Below, in pieces: positions 44,934 to 53,934 of a DNA stretch of 64,000 bases (its first letter is position 1; every line of letters starts with the position of its first letter). Made by a program: the position numbers and the translations under genes. The notes beneath the pieces were generated by a model. It did not search any database. It saw only the letters and a program-made list of their open reading frames with translations, and was not told the origin of the DNA. Origin of the DNA: Bacteroidetes bacterium OLB10 (GTDB taxonomy: Bacteria > Bacteroidota > Bacteroidia > AKYH767-A > OLB10); the NCBI GenBank assembly GCA_001567275.1, contig LNBX01000013.1:62001-126000 (forward strand). The letters run 5' to 3'.

Positions 44934-46472
44934 ATGCTTGTTAAAACCTACGGATGTGCTGTTTACGGAATCAATGCCACACCTATTACTGTTGAAGTAA
45001 ATGTAGGACAGGGAACCAAGTTTTTTCATGTAGGCCTGCCTGACAATGCCGTGAAAGAAAGCCAGCAACGAATAGAAGCTGCTTTAAAAAATACCGGTTT
45101 TAAAATGCCGGGTAAAAAAGTAGTAGTCAATATGGCTCCCGCTGATATCAGAAAAGAAGGCTCTGCTTATGACTTGACCATTGCCATGGGAATATTAGCA
45201 GCCAGCGAACAAATAGTAGCTCCCGGAATGGAAGAATATATCATCATGGGCGAATTATCACTTGATGGCGGACTGCAACCCATCAAAGGATCGCTGCCCA
45301 TTGCCATAGAAGCACGCAAAAACGGATTCAAAGGATTTTTTCTTCCACATCAGAATGCACGCGAAGCTGCCATTGTAAGCGACCTTGATGTGTATGGAAT
45401 CAACAATATTAAAGAAGTAATTGATTTTTTCACAGGTGAAGCAACGCTGCAACCAACCATAGTGAATACCAGAGATGAATTTTATGCAGCACAAATACAA
45501 AGTGAATTTGATTTTTCAGATGTAAAAGGTCAGGAAAATATAAAACGCTCACTGGAAATAGCAGCTGCAGGCGGACACAATGTAATTTTAATAGGACCAC
45601 CGGGTGCAGGCAAAACGATGCTTGCAAAACGATTGCCTACCATATTGCCGCCATTAACATTGCACGAGGCATTGGAAACTACCAAAATACATTCAGTAGC
45701 AGGCAAAATGGGCAAACAGGCATCGCTGATTTCAGTGCGGCCATTTCGATCGCCACACCACACCATCAGCGATGTGGCCTTGGTTGGCGGGGGAGGAATA
45801 CCTCAGCCAGGAGAAATATCACTGGCACACAATGGTGTTTTGTTTCTTGACGAACTTCCTGAGTTTAAACGCACCGTGCTGGAAGTGATGCGTCAGCCGC
45901 TGGAAGAAAGACGGGTAACCATTTCGAGGGCAAAATTTTCGGTAGAATATCCTGCGAGTTTTATGCTGGTAGCTTCCATGAATCCTTGCCCGTGCGGATT
46001 TTACAACCATCCCGAAAAAGAATGTGTATGTGCTCCCGGTGTGGTACAGAAATATCTCAACAGAATATCGGGTCCTTTGCTCGACAGGATTGACTTGCAC
46101 GTAGAAGTTACTCCGGTACCTTTTTCTGAATTGTCGAAACAACGTTTGTCCGAAAAGAGTGAGGACATACGCAAACGGGTGGTAGAAGCACGTCAGATTC
46201 AGGCACAACGCTATAAAGAAAATGAGGGTATTTACTGCAATGCACAGATGAGCAGCAAGATGTTACACTCTATATGCAAAATTTCGGAAGAAGGAAATCA
46301 GCTATTGAAAACGGCTATGGAACGATTAGGATTGTCGGCCAGGGCCTATGACAGAATTCTGAAAGTTTCGCGTACGGTGGCCGACCTTGCCGGCAGTGAA
46401 GACATCAGAACAGAACATCTTGCAGAAGCTATACAATTCAGGAGTCTGGATCGCGAAGGCTGGGCAGGCTAA
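44934..46472 (+). CDS. YifB/ComM-family Mg-chelatase-like AAA ATPase
   Basis: 512 residues. The N-terminal ChlI-like S5 fold has [20 protein letters not shown] and [16 protein letters not shown]. Walker A GPPGAGKT is at 221-228, followed by [20 protein letters not shown], Walker [10 protein letters not shown], and the C-terminal helical bundle with [18 protein letters not shown]. ComM promotes branch migration during natural transformation, and YifB homologues are widespread, so a recombination role is likely. Single gene under its own promoter, with tRNA-Asn downstream. Confidence 0.92.
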   Translation: MLVKTYGCAVYGINATPITVEVNVGQGTKFFHVGLPDNAVKESQQRIEAALKNTGFKMPGKKVVVNMAPADIRKEGSAYDLTIAMGILAASEQIVAPGMEEYIIMGELSLDGGLQPIKGSLPIAIEARKNGFKGFFLPHQNAREAAIVSDLDVYGINNIKEVIDFFTGEATLQPTIVNTRDEFYAAQIQSEFDFSDVKGQENIKRSLEIAAAGGHNVILIGPPGAGKTMLAKRLPTILPPLTLHEALETTKIHSVAGKMGKQASLISVRPFRSPHHTISDVALVGGGGIPQPGEISLAHNGVLFLDELPEFKRTVLEVMRQPLEERRVTISRAKFSVEYPASFMLVASMNPCPCGFYNHPEKECVCAPGVVQKYLNRISGPLLDRIDLHVEVTPVPFSELSKQRLSEKSEDIRKRVVEARQIQAQRYKENEGIYCNAQMSSKMLHSICKISEEGNQLLKTAMERLGLSARAYDRILKVSRTVADLAGSEDIRTEHLAEAIQFRSLDREGWAG

Positions 46473-46509
46473 ATTTTCGCAGGAAAATTTTTTTTTAACG
46501 GAAAAAAGC

Positions 46510-46517
46510 TATTTTTG
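46510..46517 (+). promoter_or_regulatory. Possible -7 box before tRNA-Asn
   Basis: TATTTTTG matches TAnnTTTG. The region about 20 bases upstream is a long T run without a clear TTG. The tRNA starts 118 bases later, so a processed leader would be present. That leader has an imperfect hairpin GTGTAAT/ATTACAC (46533-46551). Confidence 0.4.
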
Positions 46518-46634
46518 CCGTCCCTTTACAAAGTGTAATTCGTGATTACACGTGTTTTAGTTTCGCCTGTTGGCGGAATGGCTTGGGTTAAGAAAAGCAT
46601 TTTTCTGTTTCGGCAGAAATTCAATGAGGCAAAT

Positions 46635-46708
46635 TCCTCCTTAGCTCAGCTGGTTAGAGCACATGACTGTTAATCATGGGGTCCCTGGTTCGAGCCCAGG
46701 AGGGGGAG
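46635..46708 (+). tRNA. tRNA-Asn (GTT anticodon)
   Basis: Acceptor arm TCCTCCT (46635-46641) pairs with AGGGGGA (46701-46707), including G-T pairs. The D arm contains GCTCAGCTGGTTAGAGC. The anticodon stem CATGA/TCATG surrounds the loop CTGTTAA, so the anticodon is GTT (Asn). The T arm is CCTGGTTCGAGCCCAGG. The CCA end is not encoded; the sequence after the discriminator G reads CAA. A strong terminator follows. Confidence 0.95.
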
Positions 46709-46710
46709 CA

Positions 46711-46740
46711 AAACCTCGCAGCAATGCGAGGTTTTTATTT
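46711..46740 (+). terminator. Terminator after tRNA-Asn
   Basis: Perfect 10-bp stem AAACCTCGCA (46711-46720) with TGCGAGGTTT (46725-46734), GCAA tetraloop and TTATTTT after it. Confidence 0.9.
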
Positions 46741-46757
46741 TAAAATATCCGTTTACG

Positions 46758-46902
46758 ATGTACCATGTTTATGTGCTTTTCAGCACAAAAAGCAACATTT
46801 TTTTATGTTGGACAAACTTCTGACCTTGATGAAAGAATTATACAACATAATGAAACTGCAATTGATAATTTTACCTCTAAACACCGGCCTTGGGTAATCT
46901 GA
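46758..46902 (+). pseudogene. GIY-YIG nuclease remnant
   Basis: From ATG 46758 the reading MYHVYVLFSTKSN, then (after deleting one T from the seven-T run 46798-46804) IFYVGQTSDLDERIIQHN and SKHRPWVI to TGA 46902. YVYVLFS and FYVGQTSDLxxRIxxHN match the GIY-YIG signature (both Tyr-containing strands, Gly, Arg). The frameshift and the early stop, just past the Arg and His, leave the C-terminal catalytic Glu and Asn missing, so it is dead even if the frameshift is an error. It sits 50 bases after tRNA-Asn. Confidence 0.75.
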
Positions 46903-47162
46903 CTTGTTCTGAAAAAAGTTCACAATTTTGAATACGCGTAAATAAACTTCTTCATACAACAATTGCCTTATTAGTCATATTCTCCCTATATCCACTTAAA
47001 AAAATCTTAACTACATTTTTATCTTGATTTAAGTGTACATCTACTTTTCATGCTGTCACCATAGCTTCGCTGTTTAAACCTTTCAGTATATTTATCATCT
47101 AATTTATAAAACTTTTCATAACAGCAATTTCTTTTCTGTTTGACCGGTAATTCATTTACAAC
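46903..47162. other. AT-rich upstream region of the DUF1800 gene
   Basis: Contains CACTTAAA (46993-47000) and TTTAAGTG (47028-47035), an 8-bp inverted repeat with a 27-base spacer, which could be an operator. No clean TAnnTTTG box was found. Nothing else is recognised. Confidence 0.35.
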
Positions 47163-49094
47163 ATGACAAGGAAACTTAAAAAATATTTCTTACTTTTCAT
47201 TACTTCAGTTTCGTTTTTTGCACTGATGTCTTTCTCAGGAAAGTCTTTGAATGATTCTGATGTAAAATTTCCCTATAAAGAAGCCGGACTTACAGAACGC
47301 GAAGCTGCAGCACACTTATTGAACAGATTCACCTTTGGCCCAACACCACACGAAGTTGATAAGGTTGTACATCAGGGATTGGAAAATTGGTTTTTGCAAC
47401 AACTTTCAGCAAAAAATAATGATGATGAATTAAACCGTATGCTTCAGGGATATGACGCACTGACCATGAGCAATGCCGAAATTCTTAAAAAATATCCCGG
47501 CAACGCTGAAATTCAAAAAATGGCAATGGAAGATGGATTGATGAATAAAGATTCGCTTGCCAAAGGAAGTCAGAACAAAAAGAAGTTGATGAATGATTAC
47601 AGAATGGACAACGGATTCGGAACCTATAAACAATTGTATAGCCAACTCATCAATCAGAAAATTTTACGTGCAACTTATTCTCAAAATCAATTGCAGGAAG
47701 TGATGACTGATTTCTGGTTTAATCATTTTAATATTTCATTAGCAAAAAGTAAGTTCGGAATATTCGCCATTCCATATGAAAGAGATGCGCTGAGAAAAAA
47801 CTGTCTTGGAAATTTCGAAGAACTACTTTTAAGCACAGCCAAATCGCCTGCCATGCTTCAGTATCTGGATAATGCTTCGAGTACAGGAAGAAATTCAAAA
47901 TTCGGTGGAACAAAATCGGACCTTGAAAGACGACTGGCAAAATATAAAAATGACAACACACCGGCAGGAAAAAAGATGCAGGAAAAAATTCAAAGGCAAT
48001 TAAACAGTGGGTTGAATGAAAACTATGCACGTGAATTAATGGAGTTGCATACGCTGGGTGTTGATGGCGGATACACACAAAAAGATGTGACCGAAGCTGC
48101 ACGTGTACTTACGGGATGGAGGTTTTACATTCCAACAGGAGAACATTCAAAAAATATTATCAGACCAGGTGTGATTGATAATGCTGAATCGAGAAGACAG
48201 GGGTTTGTGCATGATGGTGATTTCTTCTTTGCCATAAACAAACATGACGATGAAGCGAAAACCGTATTGGGTAAGAAATTTCCGGCAGGCGGAGGCTATG
48301 GCGAAGGACTTGAACTTTTTCATTTGTTAGCTACTCATCCTTCCACTGCCAAATTTATTTCTAAGAAAATAGCTATTCATTTTGTGAGTGATAATCCTCC
48401 TCAAAGTCTGATTGATAAAATGGCGAAGACATTTCTTGAGAAAAAAGGCGACATCAAACAAGTATTGCTTACCATGGTACAGTCGCCCGAATTCTGGTCG
48501 AAAGATGCAGTAAGAGAAAAAATAAAATCACCGTTTGAACTTGCCATCAGTACCATGCGCATATTAAACACAAGCAGCATCAACAGACCTGATGTGCTGA
48601 ACAGATGGATTACAAAAATGGGGCAACGGATTTATTTCTATCAGGCACCAACCGGATTTCCTGATAATGCAAAATATTGGATCAACACAAGCTCATTACT
48701 TAATCGTATTAATTTTGGCTTGGCTGTTACTTCCAACAGAATACCGGGTCTGGAGTATGACCTTGCCGCACTGAATGATTATAAAGAACCTGACAGCCCT
48801 GAAAATGCACTGGAAGTTTACTGCAAACTTTTACTGCCTGAAAGAGATATTACCTCCACTGTGAAACGTCTGACTCCTTTGCTGAACGACCCCGATCTCG
48901 GAAAAAAAGTTGAAAAAGCCTCTAAAGAAAGTGCAGCCAATGCTGATGACGATAGTGATGATCAGAAACCAATGACTCCTCCTACAAAAAAGAAAACCGA
49001 TAATTATACAGGGAGTTTAAGTTTCAACAACAGCAGTTCACTCAAGCAGGTGGTGGGAATTATTTTAGGTTCACCTGAATTTCAAAGACGATAA
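47163..49094 (+). CDS. DUF1800 domain protein, exported
   Basis: 643 residues with a signal peptide (about 1-28, FFALMSFSGKS). The DUF1800 core is clear: AAHLLNRFTFGPTPHEVDKV near the start, the YARELMELHTLGVDGGYTQKDV and AARVLTGW block (about 290-320), and the QAPTGFPD/YW blocks later. The family occurs in pairs with DUF1501 in Bacteroidota and Planctomycetota; its biochemical role is unknown. The tail (about 597-625) is a low-complexity Asp/Lys linker. Gap to DUF1501: 20 bases. Confidence 0.88.
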   Translation: MTRKLKKYFLLFITSVSFFALMSFSGKSLNDSDVKFPYKEAGLTEREAAAHLLNRFTFGPTPHEVDKVVHQGLENWFLQQLSAKNNDDELNRMLQGYDALTMSNAEILKKYPGNAEIQKMAMEDGLMNKDSLAKGSQNKKKLMNDYRMDNGFGTYKQLYSQLINQKILRATYSQNQLQEVMTDFWFNHFNISLAKSKFGIFAIPYERDALRKNCLGNFEELLLSTAKSPAMLQYLDNASSTGRNSKFGGTKSDLERRLAKYKNDNTPAGKKMQEKIQRQLNSGLNENYARELMELHTLGVDGGYTQKDVTEAARVLTGWRFYIPTGEHSKNIIRPGVIDNAESRRQGFVHDGDFFFAINKHDDEAKTVLGKKFPAGGGYGEGLELFHLLATHPSTAKFISKKIAIHFVSDNPPQSLIDKMAKTFLEKKGDIKQVLLTMVQSPEFWSKDAVREKIKSPFELAISTMRILNTSSINRPDVLNRWITKMGQRIYFYQAPTGFPDNAKYWINTSSLLNRINFGLAVTSNRIPGLEYDLAALNDYKEPDSPENALEVYCKLLLPERDITSTVKRLTPLLNDPDLGKKVEKASKESAANADDDSDDQKPMTPPTKKKTDNYTGSLSFNNSSSLKQVVGIILGSPEFQRR

Positions 49095-49114
49095 ATGATA
49101 AACAAACAAACATC

Positions 49115-50374
49115 ATGAGTACACGAAGAGCATTTTTAAAAGGAGCAGGCATTGCCATGTTCGGAATAAGTTTGGGAGGAGTTCCTACATTCGTGGCGAG
49201 AGCAGCAGAAAGTCTGAAACAAAACCGATTATATAAAAAGAAAAAAATATTAGTATGTATCTTTCAGCGTGGTGCCATGGACGGGCTGATGGCTGTTACA
49301 CCGTTTGAAGATTCGTTTTTAAAATCTGCACGGCCTACCTTGTTTATGGAAGCAGGCAGAGAAAAACCACTGATTGATTTGGATGGAAGGTTTGGTTTGC
49401 ATCCTGCATTTAAGAGTTTTGCTCCGTTGTTTAAAGAAAAACAACTGGCAATAGTGCATGGCATAGGAAGCCCCAACAACACACGCAGCCATTTTGATGC
49501 GCAGGATTATATGGAAAGCGGAACACCTTTCAACAAAGGAACTACATCGGGATGGCTCAATCGTGCCATAGGTGTGATGGGTCATGATGCTTCACCATTT
49601 ACAGCAGTAAGCCTTACCAGCTCGCTGCCGCGGAGTTTGTATGGTACCAATGAAGCTTTAGCCATCAGCAACCTCAATGATTTTTCGTTGCAGGTAAGAG
49701 AAAATAAATTCACACAGGGTTTGGTTGCCAACAGCTTTGAAGACTTGTATGATGAAACTACCTCCTCATTACTCAAAGAAACAGGAAAAGAAAGTTTTGA
49801 TGCCATGAAAATGTTGCAACGTGCTGATGTAAAAAATTACAATCCATCCAACGGTGCAGAGTATCCTAAAACTGCTCTTGGCAAAGCAATGATGCAAATT
49901 GCACAACTGATAAAAATGGATATCGGACTTGAAATTGCTTTTGCAGAACACAGTGGTTGGGATACACACGTAAGTCAGGGAACCTTACAGGGAACTTTTG
50001 CACGAAGTGCTGCTGATTTAAGTAACAGCATTACCGCTTTCTGGACAGATTTAGGAGGAGATTTACAAGATGATGTTACACTGATGACGATGACAGAATT
50101 TGGCCGAACAGTAAAACAAAATGGTACCGGAGGAACTGACCACGGTCGTGCAAGTTGTAATTTTATTTTAGGCAATGATGTGAACGGAGGAAAGGTACAT
50201 GGTCTGGTTAAAACACTTGCCATAGAAAATCTTGAAGATGGCCGCGATCAACCGGTGACTACCGACTTCAGAGCTGTATTCAGTGAAGTTGCCGACAAAC
50301 ATTTGCTCATTCGCGACAATCAGATTTTATTCCCCGACTGGAAGGGAAATGCTATTGGTGTGATGAAAAGCTGA
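49115..50374 (+). CDS. DUF1501 domain protein with a Tat-type signal
   Basis: 419 residues. The N-terminus has twin arginines (MSTRRAFLKGAGIAMFGISL) and a hydrophobic stretch, so it should be exported folded through Tat. The DUF1501 core is related to sulfatases/phosphatases: CIFQRGAMDGLMAVTPF, NTRSHFDAQDYMESGTP, SGWDTHVSQG and TEFGRTVKQNGTGGTDHG. His and Asp residues in these blocks could bind metal. Partner of the DUF1800 gene, same operon. Function unknown. Confidence 0.88.
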   Translation: MSTRRAFLKGAGIAMFGISLGGVPTFVARAAESLKQNRLYKKKKILVCIFQRGAMDGLMAVTPFEDSFLKSARPTLFMEAGREKPLIDLDGRFGLHPAFKSFAPLFKEKQLAIVHGIGSPNNTRSHFDAQDYMESGTPFNKGTTSGWLNRAIGVMGHDASPFTAVSLTSSLPRSLYGTNEALAISNLNDFSLQVRENKFTQGLVANSFEDLYDETTSSLLKETGKESFDAMKMLQRADVKNYNPSNGAEYPKTALGKAMMQIAQLIKMDIGLEIAFAEHSGWDTHVSQGTLQGTFARSAADLSNSITAFWTDLGGDLQDDVTLMTMTEFGRTVKQNGTGGTDHGRASCNFILGNDVNGGKVHGLVKTLAIENLEDGRDQPVTTDFRAVFSEVADKHLLIRDNQILFPDWKGNAIGVMKS

Positions 50375-50403
50375 CCATTCAGTTTTTCAGAATAAAAAAT
50401 AAA

Positions 50404-51432
50404 TTAACTGTTTATTCCGCCAAACACTACCTGCATCACCACGCGGCCTACCATGCTGAGTGTGTTTTTGTCAATGATGCTCATATTGTCGCCATGGGTA
50501 TGATGATACGGAGGATATCCCTGTTGATTCACATCGTAGTGAACAATGTCAATACACTTGATGTTGGCAAGTTGGTTGACGTAAAGATGATCATCGGTAG
50601 TTTGCACTGATTGTGCATTGATAAAATACTGTCCGTACCCCATGTTTTGCGCAATGTTCCAGACTTTATTCAAAATATCGGAAGCAAAATAAACAGAGGT
50701 TCCTTCTTTCGGAAAAACAGGATTTACACCACCCACCATATCTAGCAATATGCCATACTGTGCAAAGTATCCCGGGCGGTGAGGGTTCTTTGCCCAGTAT
50801 TGCGAGCCAAGACACCATGTATTTTGTTGTTGCGGAAAACGTCTGTCATCTTCTTCTTGTCCGTAATCTTCGAGGTCGGCAAATAAAATATCTACACCAG
50901 TTGTAAGTCCTGACGATTGCAGATGCCGAGCAATTTCAAGAAGAACTGCTACTCCGCTGGCACCATCATCAGCACCGTCAAAAGGTTTGTCTTTATTCAC
51001 ACTGTCGGCATCGGCCCAGGGGCGCGTATCCCAGTGTGCAAGCAACAACACACGCTGTTTTGCATCCGGGTTGAATTCCGCAATCACATTTTTCAATCTG
51101 AATTTTTTTCTATCGAATGTGGTGATGGTTTCACTCTGAATTTGTGTTTGCAATCCGAATGATTCGAGTTTGTTTTTTAAATAATCAGCACAGCGCTCAT
51201 GTGCATCCGTACCCGGAACACGTGGACCAAAATCAACCTGTGTTTTCAGATAGTGAAATGCCGAATCAGCATTAAAATCAGGAACAGGTACAGAAACCGT
51301 TTTGGGTTGCCCGGTTTGGTTGCTGCTTTGTTCAACCTTTTTGTTTTCATTCGTACATGCTGCAATAAACATCAATGCAGCCACATAAATTATTACTGCA
51401 AATCTGTTAAGCTTTATCCCACGTACTTCCAT
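50404..51432 (-). CDS. M28-family lipoprotein (glutaminyl cyclase-like)
   Basis: 342 residues. Lipobox FIAACTNE, Cys26. M28-type blocks are seen: LLLAHWDTRPWADAD (metal His/Asp), DGADDGASGVAVLLEIAR (metal Asp), FADLEDYGQEEDDR (Glu/Asp region), and TDDHLYVNQ (last His). The EDYG block in place of the aminopeptidase GAEE is reminiscent of the glutaminyl-peptide cyclotransferase branch, so either a cyclase or an aminopeptidase is possible. The start overlaps the end of cysS by 26 bases. Confidence 0.88.
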   Translation of the reverse strand: MEVRGIKLNRFAVIIYVAALMFIAACTNENKKVEQSSNQTGQPKTVSVPVPDFNADSAFHYLKTQVDFGPRVPGTDAHERCADYLKNKLESFGLQTQIQSETITTFDRKKFRLKNVIAEFNPDAKQRVLLLAHWDTRPWADADSVNKDKPFDGADDGASGVAVLLEIARHLQSSGLTTGVDILFADLEDYGQEEDDRRFPQQQNTWCLGSQYWAKNPHRPGYFAQYGILLDMVGGVNPVFPKEGTSVYFASDILNKVWNIAQNMGYGQYFINAQSVQTTDDHLYVNQLANIKCIDIVHYDVNQQGYPPYHHTHGDNMSIIDKNTLSMVGRVVMQVVFGGINS

Positions 51433-52879
51433 CTTTCGAATCCTTTACTGTTATTCCAATTTGGTTGAGGCTGTTGCGTATTTTATCCGAAACGGCAAAA
51501 TCTTTCTTAGCCTTGGCTTCACTTCTTATCTCAAGAACCAATTGCATCACTCCGTCAAGCAAGCCATTGTCATTACCTGTGCTGCTGTCATCATTCAATC
51601 CTAAAATATCAAACACAAAATGCTGTACCATACTTTTTGCTTCGTCAATATCAGCCTGTGTCATTTTTTCTTTTCCGTCATTGGTGGAGTTGACAATTCG
51701 CATCAGTTCAAACAGCTGTGCCATCATCACCGAGCTGTTGAAGTCATCATTCATGGCATCATAACATTTCTGACGAATAGATTTCAAATCAACAGTAGAA
51801 GTACCGGAAGGTTTCAGTGAGTGAAGTACTTTAATTCCTGCCATCATTCGCTGAAAACCTTTTTCAGCAGCTTGCAATGCTTCGTTGGAAAAATCGAGTG
51901 TACTGCGGTAATGTGTCTGCATCATAAAAAACCTTACTGCCATTGGAGCATATCCTTTTTCGAGCAACGGATGATTACCTGTAAACAATTCTCCCGGTAG
52001 AAAACCATTACCTGCAGACTTGGACATGCGTGTACCATTTACGGTAAGCATGTTGGTATGCATCCAGTATTTTACAGGTTGTGTATGATTGCATGCCTGC
52101 GATTGCGCCACTTCGTTGGTATGGTGTGTTGCAGCAAGGTCCATTCCTCCTCCGTGAATATCGAAAGTTTGTCCGAGATATTTTGTGCTCATTGCCGAAC
52201 ATTCAATGTGCCATCCCGGAAAACCCATTCCCCATGGTGATGGCCATTGCATCAGATGTTCGGGTTTTGCTTTTATCCAAAGTGCAAAATCCAGCCGTCC
52301 GTGTTTTTCATCCTGTCCACCCAACTCGCGTGTGTTTGCAATTAAATCTTCGAGCAATCTATTGGTGAGTTGTCCATAGTTAAATTCTTTGCTGTATTTC
52401 TCTACATCAAAATAAACCGTTCCGTTTACTTCGTAAGCATAACCATTGTTCAGAATTTCTTTTATCATTTCAATCTGCTCAATGATGTGTCCTGTTGCAG
52501 TAGGCTCTATACTCGGAGGCAATGTGTTGAATGCTCTCATCACGTCATGAAATCCCAGTGTATATTTCTGAACAATTTCCATAGGTTCCACCTGTTCGAG
52601 TCTGGCTTTTTTCGAAAATTTATCATCACCTTCATCGCGGTCGCCTTCGAGATGCCCTGCATCGGTAATGTTTCTTACATATCTCACTTTATATCCGAGA
52701 TGCAACAGATAACGATAAATCATGTCGAATGAAATAAATGTACGGCAGTTACCAAGGTGCACATCGCTATACACTGTTGGCCCACAAACATACATTCCGA
52801 CAAACGGAGGGTTTATAGGTTCAAATTTTTCTTTTTGTCTGGTTAAAGTATTGTAAAGAATCAGCGGTTGTATTGTCAT
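51407..52879 (-). CDS. cysS: Cysteinyl-tRNA synthetase
   Basis: 490 residues. Class Ia synthetase with a zinc site that reads cysteine. Cys32 in YVCGPTVYSDVHLGN, HIGH as HLGN at 41-44, zinc residues in WHIECSAMS and TNEVAQSQA, and TRMSKSAGN for KMSKS. The C-terminal helical domain binds the tRNA anticodon. Start and stop overlap both neighbours: TAATG with the upstream dehydrogenase gene, and 26 bases with the M28 gene. Confidence 0.96.
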   Translation of the reverse strand: MTIQPLILYNTLTRQKEKFEPINPPFVGMYVCGPTVYSDVHLGNCRTFISFDMIYRYLLHLGYKVRYVRNITDAGHLEGDRDEGDDKFSKKARLEQVEPMEIVQKYTLGFHDVMRAFNTLPPSIEPTATGHIIEQIEMIKEILNNGYAYEVNGTVYFDVEKYSKEFNYGQLTNRLLEDLIANTRELGGQDEKHGRLDFALWIKAKPEHLMQWPSPWGMGFPGWHIECSAMSTKYLGQTFDIHGGGMDLAATHHTNEVAQSQACNHTQPVKYWMHTNMLTVNGTRMSKSAGNGFLPGELFTGNHPLLEKGYAPMAVRFFMMQTHYRSTLDFSNEALQAAEKGFQRMMAGIKVLHSLKPSGTSTVDLKSIRQKCYDAMNDDFNSSVMMAQLFELMRIVNSTNDGKEKMTQADIDEAKSMVQHFVFDILGLNDDSSTGNDNGLLDGVMQLVLEIRSEAKAKKDFAVSDKIRNSLNQIGITVKDSKDGSTWDKA

Positions 52880-53841
52880 TATGTGGTTACTTTATATTTT
52901 TCTTTCATGTGAATGAGCATATCTTCTGTCATAGCTGCAAGTTCATACCGGTGTTTCCATCCCCATTCTTTTTGTGCAACACTGTCGTCAATGCTTGCAG
53001 GCCAGGTGTCGGCAATCTGCTGCCGCGAATCTGGTTTGTAAGTACAGGTGAAACCGGGAAGATGTTTTTTTATTTCGTCCACCAATATAGCAGGCGTGAA
53101 TGAAATTCCTGCGAGATTATAACTGTTTCTAGTTTTAATTTTTTCTGCAGGCGAATTCATCAGTTCGATAGTTGCACGAATAGCATCCGGCATATACATC
53201 ATTGGCAAAGCTGTGTCTTCTCTCAGAAAACATTCATACGTATTTTTCAGAATGGCTTCGTGAAAAATATTCACTGCATAGTCGGTAGTTCCTCCACCGG
53301 GATCCGCTTTGTAACTTATCAGTCCGGGATAGCGAATACTTCTTACATCCACACCATGTTTGTAGTGATAATATTCACACCAGCGTTCTCCTGCAAGTTT
53401 GCTGATTCCATAAACAGTTGATGGCTCTATGATTGTTTTTTGTGGTGTATTGTGTCTGGGAGTTGTTGTTCCGAAAACTGCAATAGAACTTGGCCAGTAT
53501 AATTTTACATCGTTGTTCTCTTTGCAATAGTCAAGCATCACAAACAATCCTTCCATGTTCAGCTTCCATGCTGCTTTAGGTTTATTTTCGGCCACTGCCG
53601 AGAGCAATGCTGCCAACAGATAAACCTGCTTCACATTGTTTTCCTTAATGATTTTGTGAATGGTGGCAGCATCCATCACATCTGCCATCATAAATGGTCC
53701 TTTGGCTTTGAAAGCTTCGGGCTGATCTTTTATATCGGTAGCAATAACATTACTGTCACCATAAATTCTTCTGAGTTCTTCAACAAGGTCGGTACCAATC
53801 TGACCGGCTGAACCCAGCACAAGCGTTCGCTCTTTTTGCAT
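52879..53841 (-). CDS. L-threonine 3-dehydrogenase, SDR type
   Basis: 320 residues. Extended SDR fold with NAD site VLGSAGQIGTDLVEEL, Tyr/Lys catalytic pair in YGISKLAGERW, and SSIAVFG. SIRYPGLISYKADPGGGTTD and MMYMPDAIRATIELM are blocks I associate with the Bacteroidota threonine dehydrogenase (GDP-mannose epimerase-like). It turns threonine into 2-amino-3-ketobutyrate. The substrate call is from motif style, since the SDR fold also covers sugar epimerases. Its stop overlaps the cysS start by one base. Confidence 0.82.
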   Translation of the reverse strand: MQKERTLVLGSAGQIGTDLVEELRRIYGDSNVIATDIKDQPEAFKAKGPFMMADVMDAATIHKIIKENNVKQVYLLAALLSAVAENKPKAAWKLNMEGLFVMLDYCKENNDVKLYWPSSIAVFGTTTPRHNTPQKTIIEPSTVYGISKLAGERWCEYYHYKHGVDVRSIRYPGLISYKADPGGGTTDYAVNIFHEAILKNTYECFLREDTALPMMYMPDAIRATIELMNSPAEKIKTRNSYNLAGISFTPAILVDEIKKHLPGFTCTYKPDSRQQIADTWPASIDDSVAQKEWGWKHRYELAAMTEDMLIHMKEKYKVTT

Positions 53842-53849
53842 AATTAGCT

Positions 53850-53901
53850 GACTGAAATTACCTCACAAAAATAAAATAAAGGCTTTATCCTTTCAGTCAA
53901 A
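53850..53901 (-). promoter_or_regulatory. Promoter and inverted repeat of the dehydrogenase-cysS-M28 operon
   Basis: On the minus strand, TTTG (53901-53898), a 24-base spacer (slightly longer than the usual 17-23) and TATTTTTG (53873-53866) form a probable promoter. The arms GACTGAAA (53850-53857) and TTTCAGTC (53891-53898) make an 8-bp inverted repeat. One arm lies on the -33 box, the other at about the start of the transcript. This is a likely site for a regulator, still unknown. Confidence 0.5.
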
Positions 53902-53934
53902 TAACAAAAAGAAACTATTTATTTACAACAGGAA

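Noticed and set aside
46676..46897. 73-aa rightward frame across tRNA-Asn
   Set aside because: It starts in the anticodon arm of the tRNA and passes through the terminator; the coding resemblance lies in another frame (GIY-YIG remnant).
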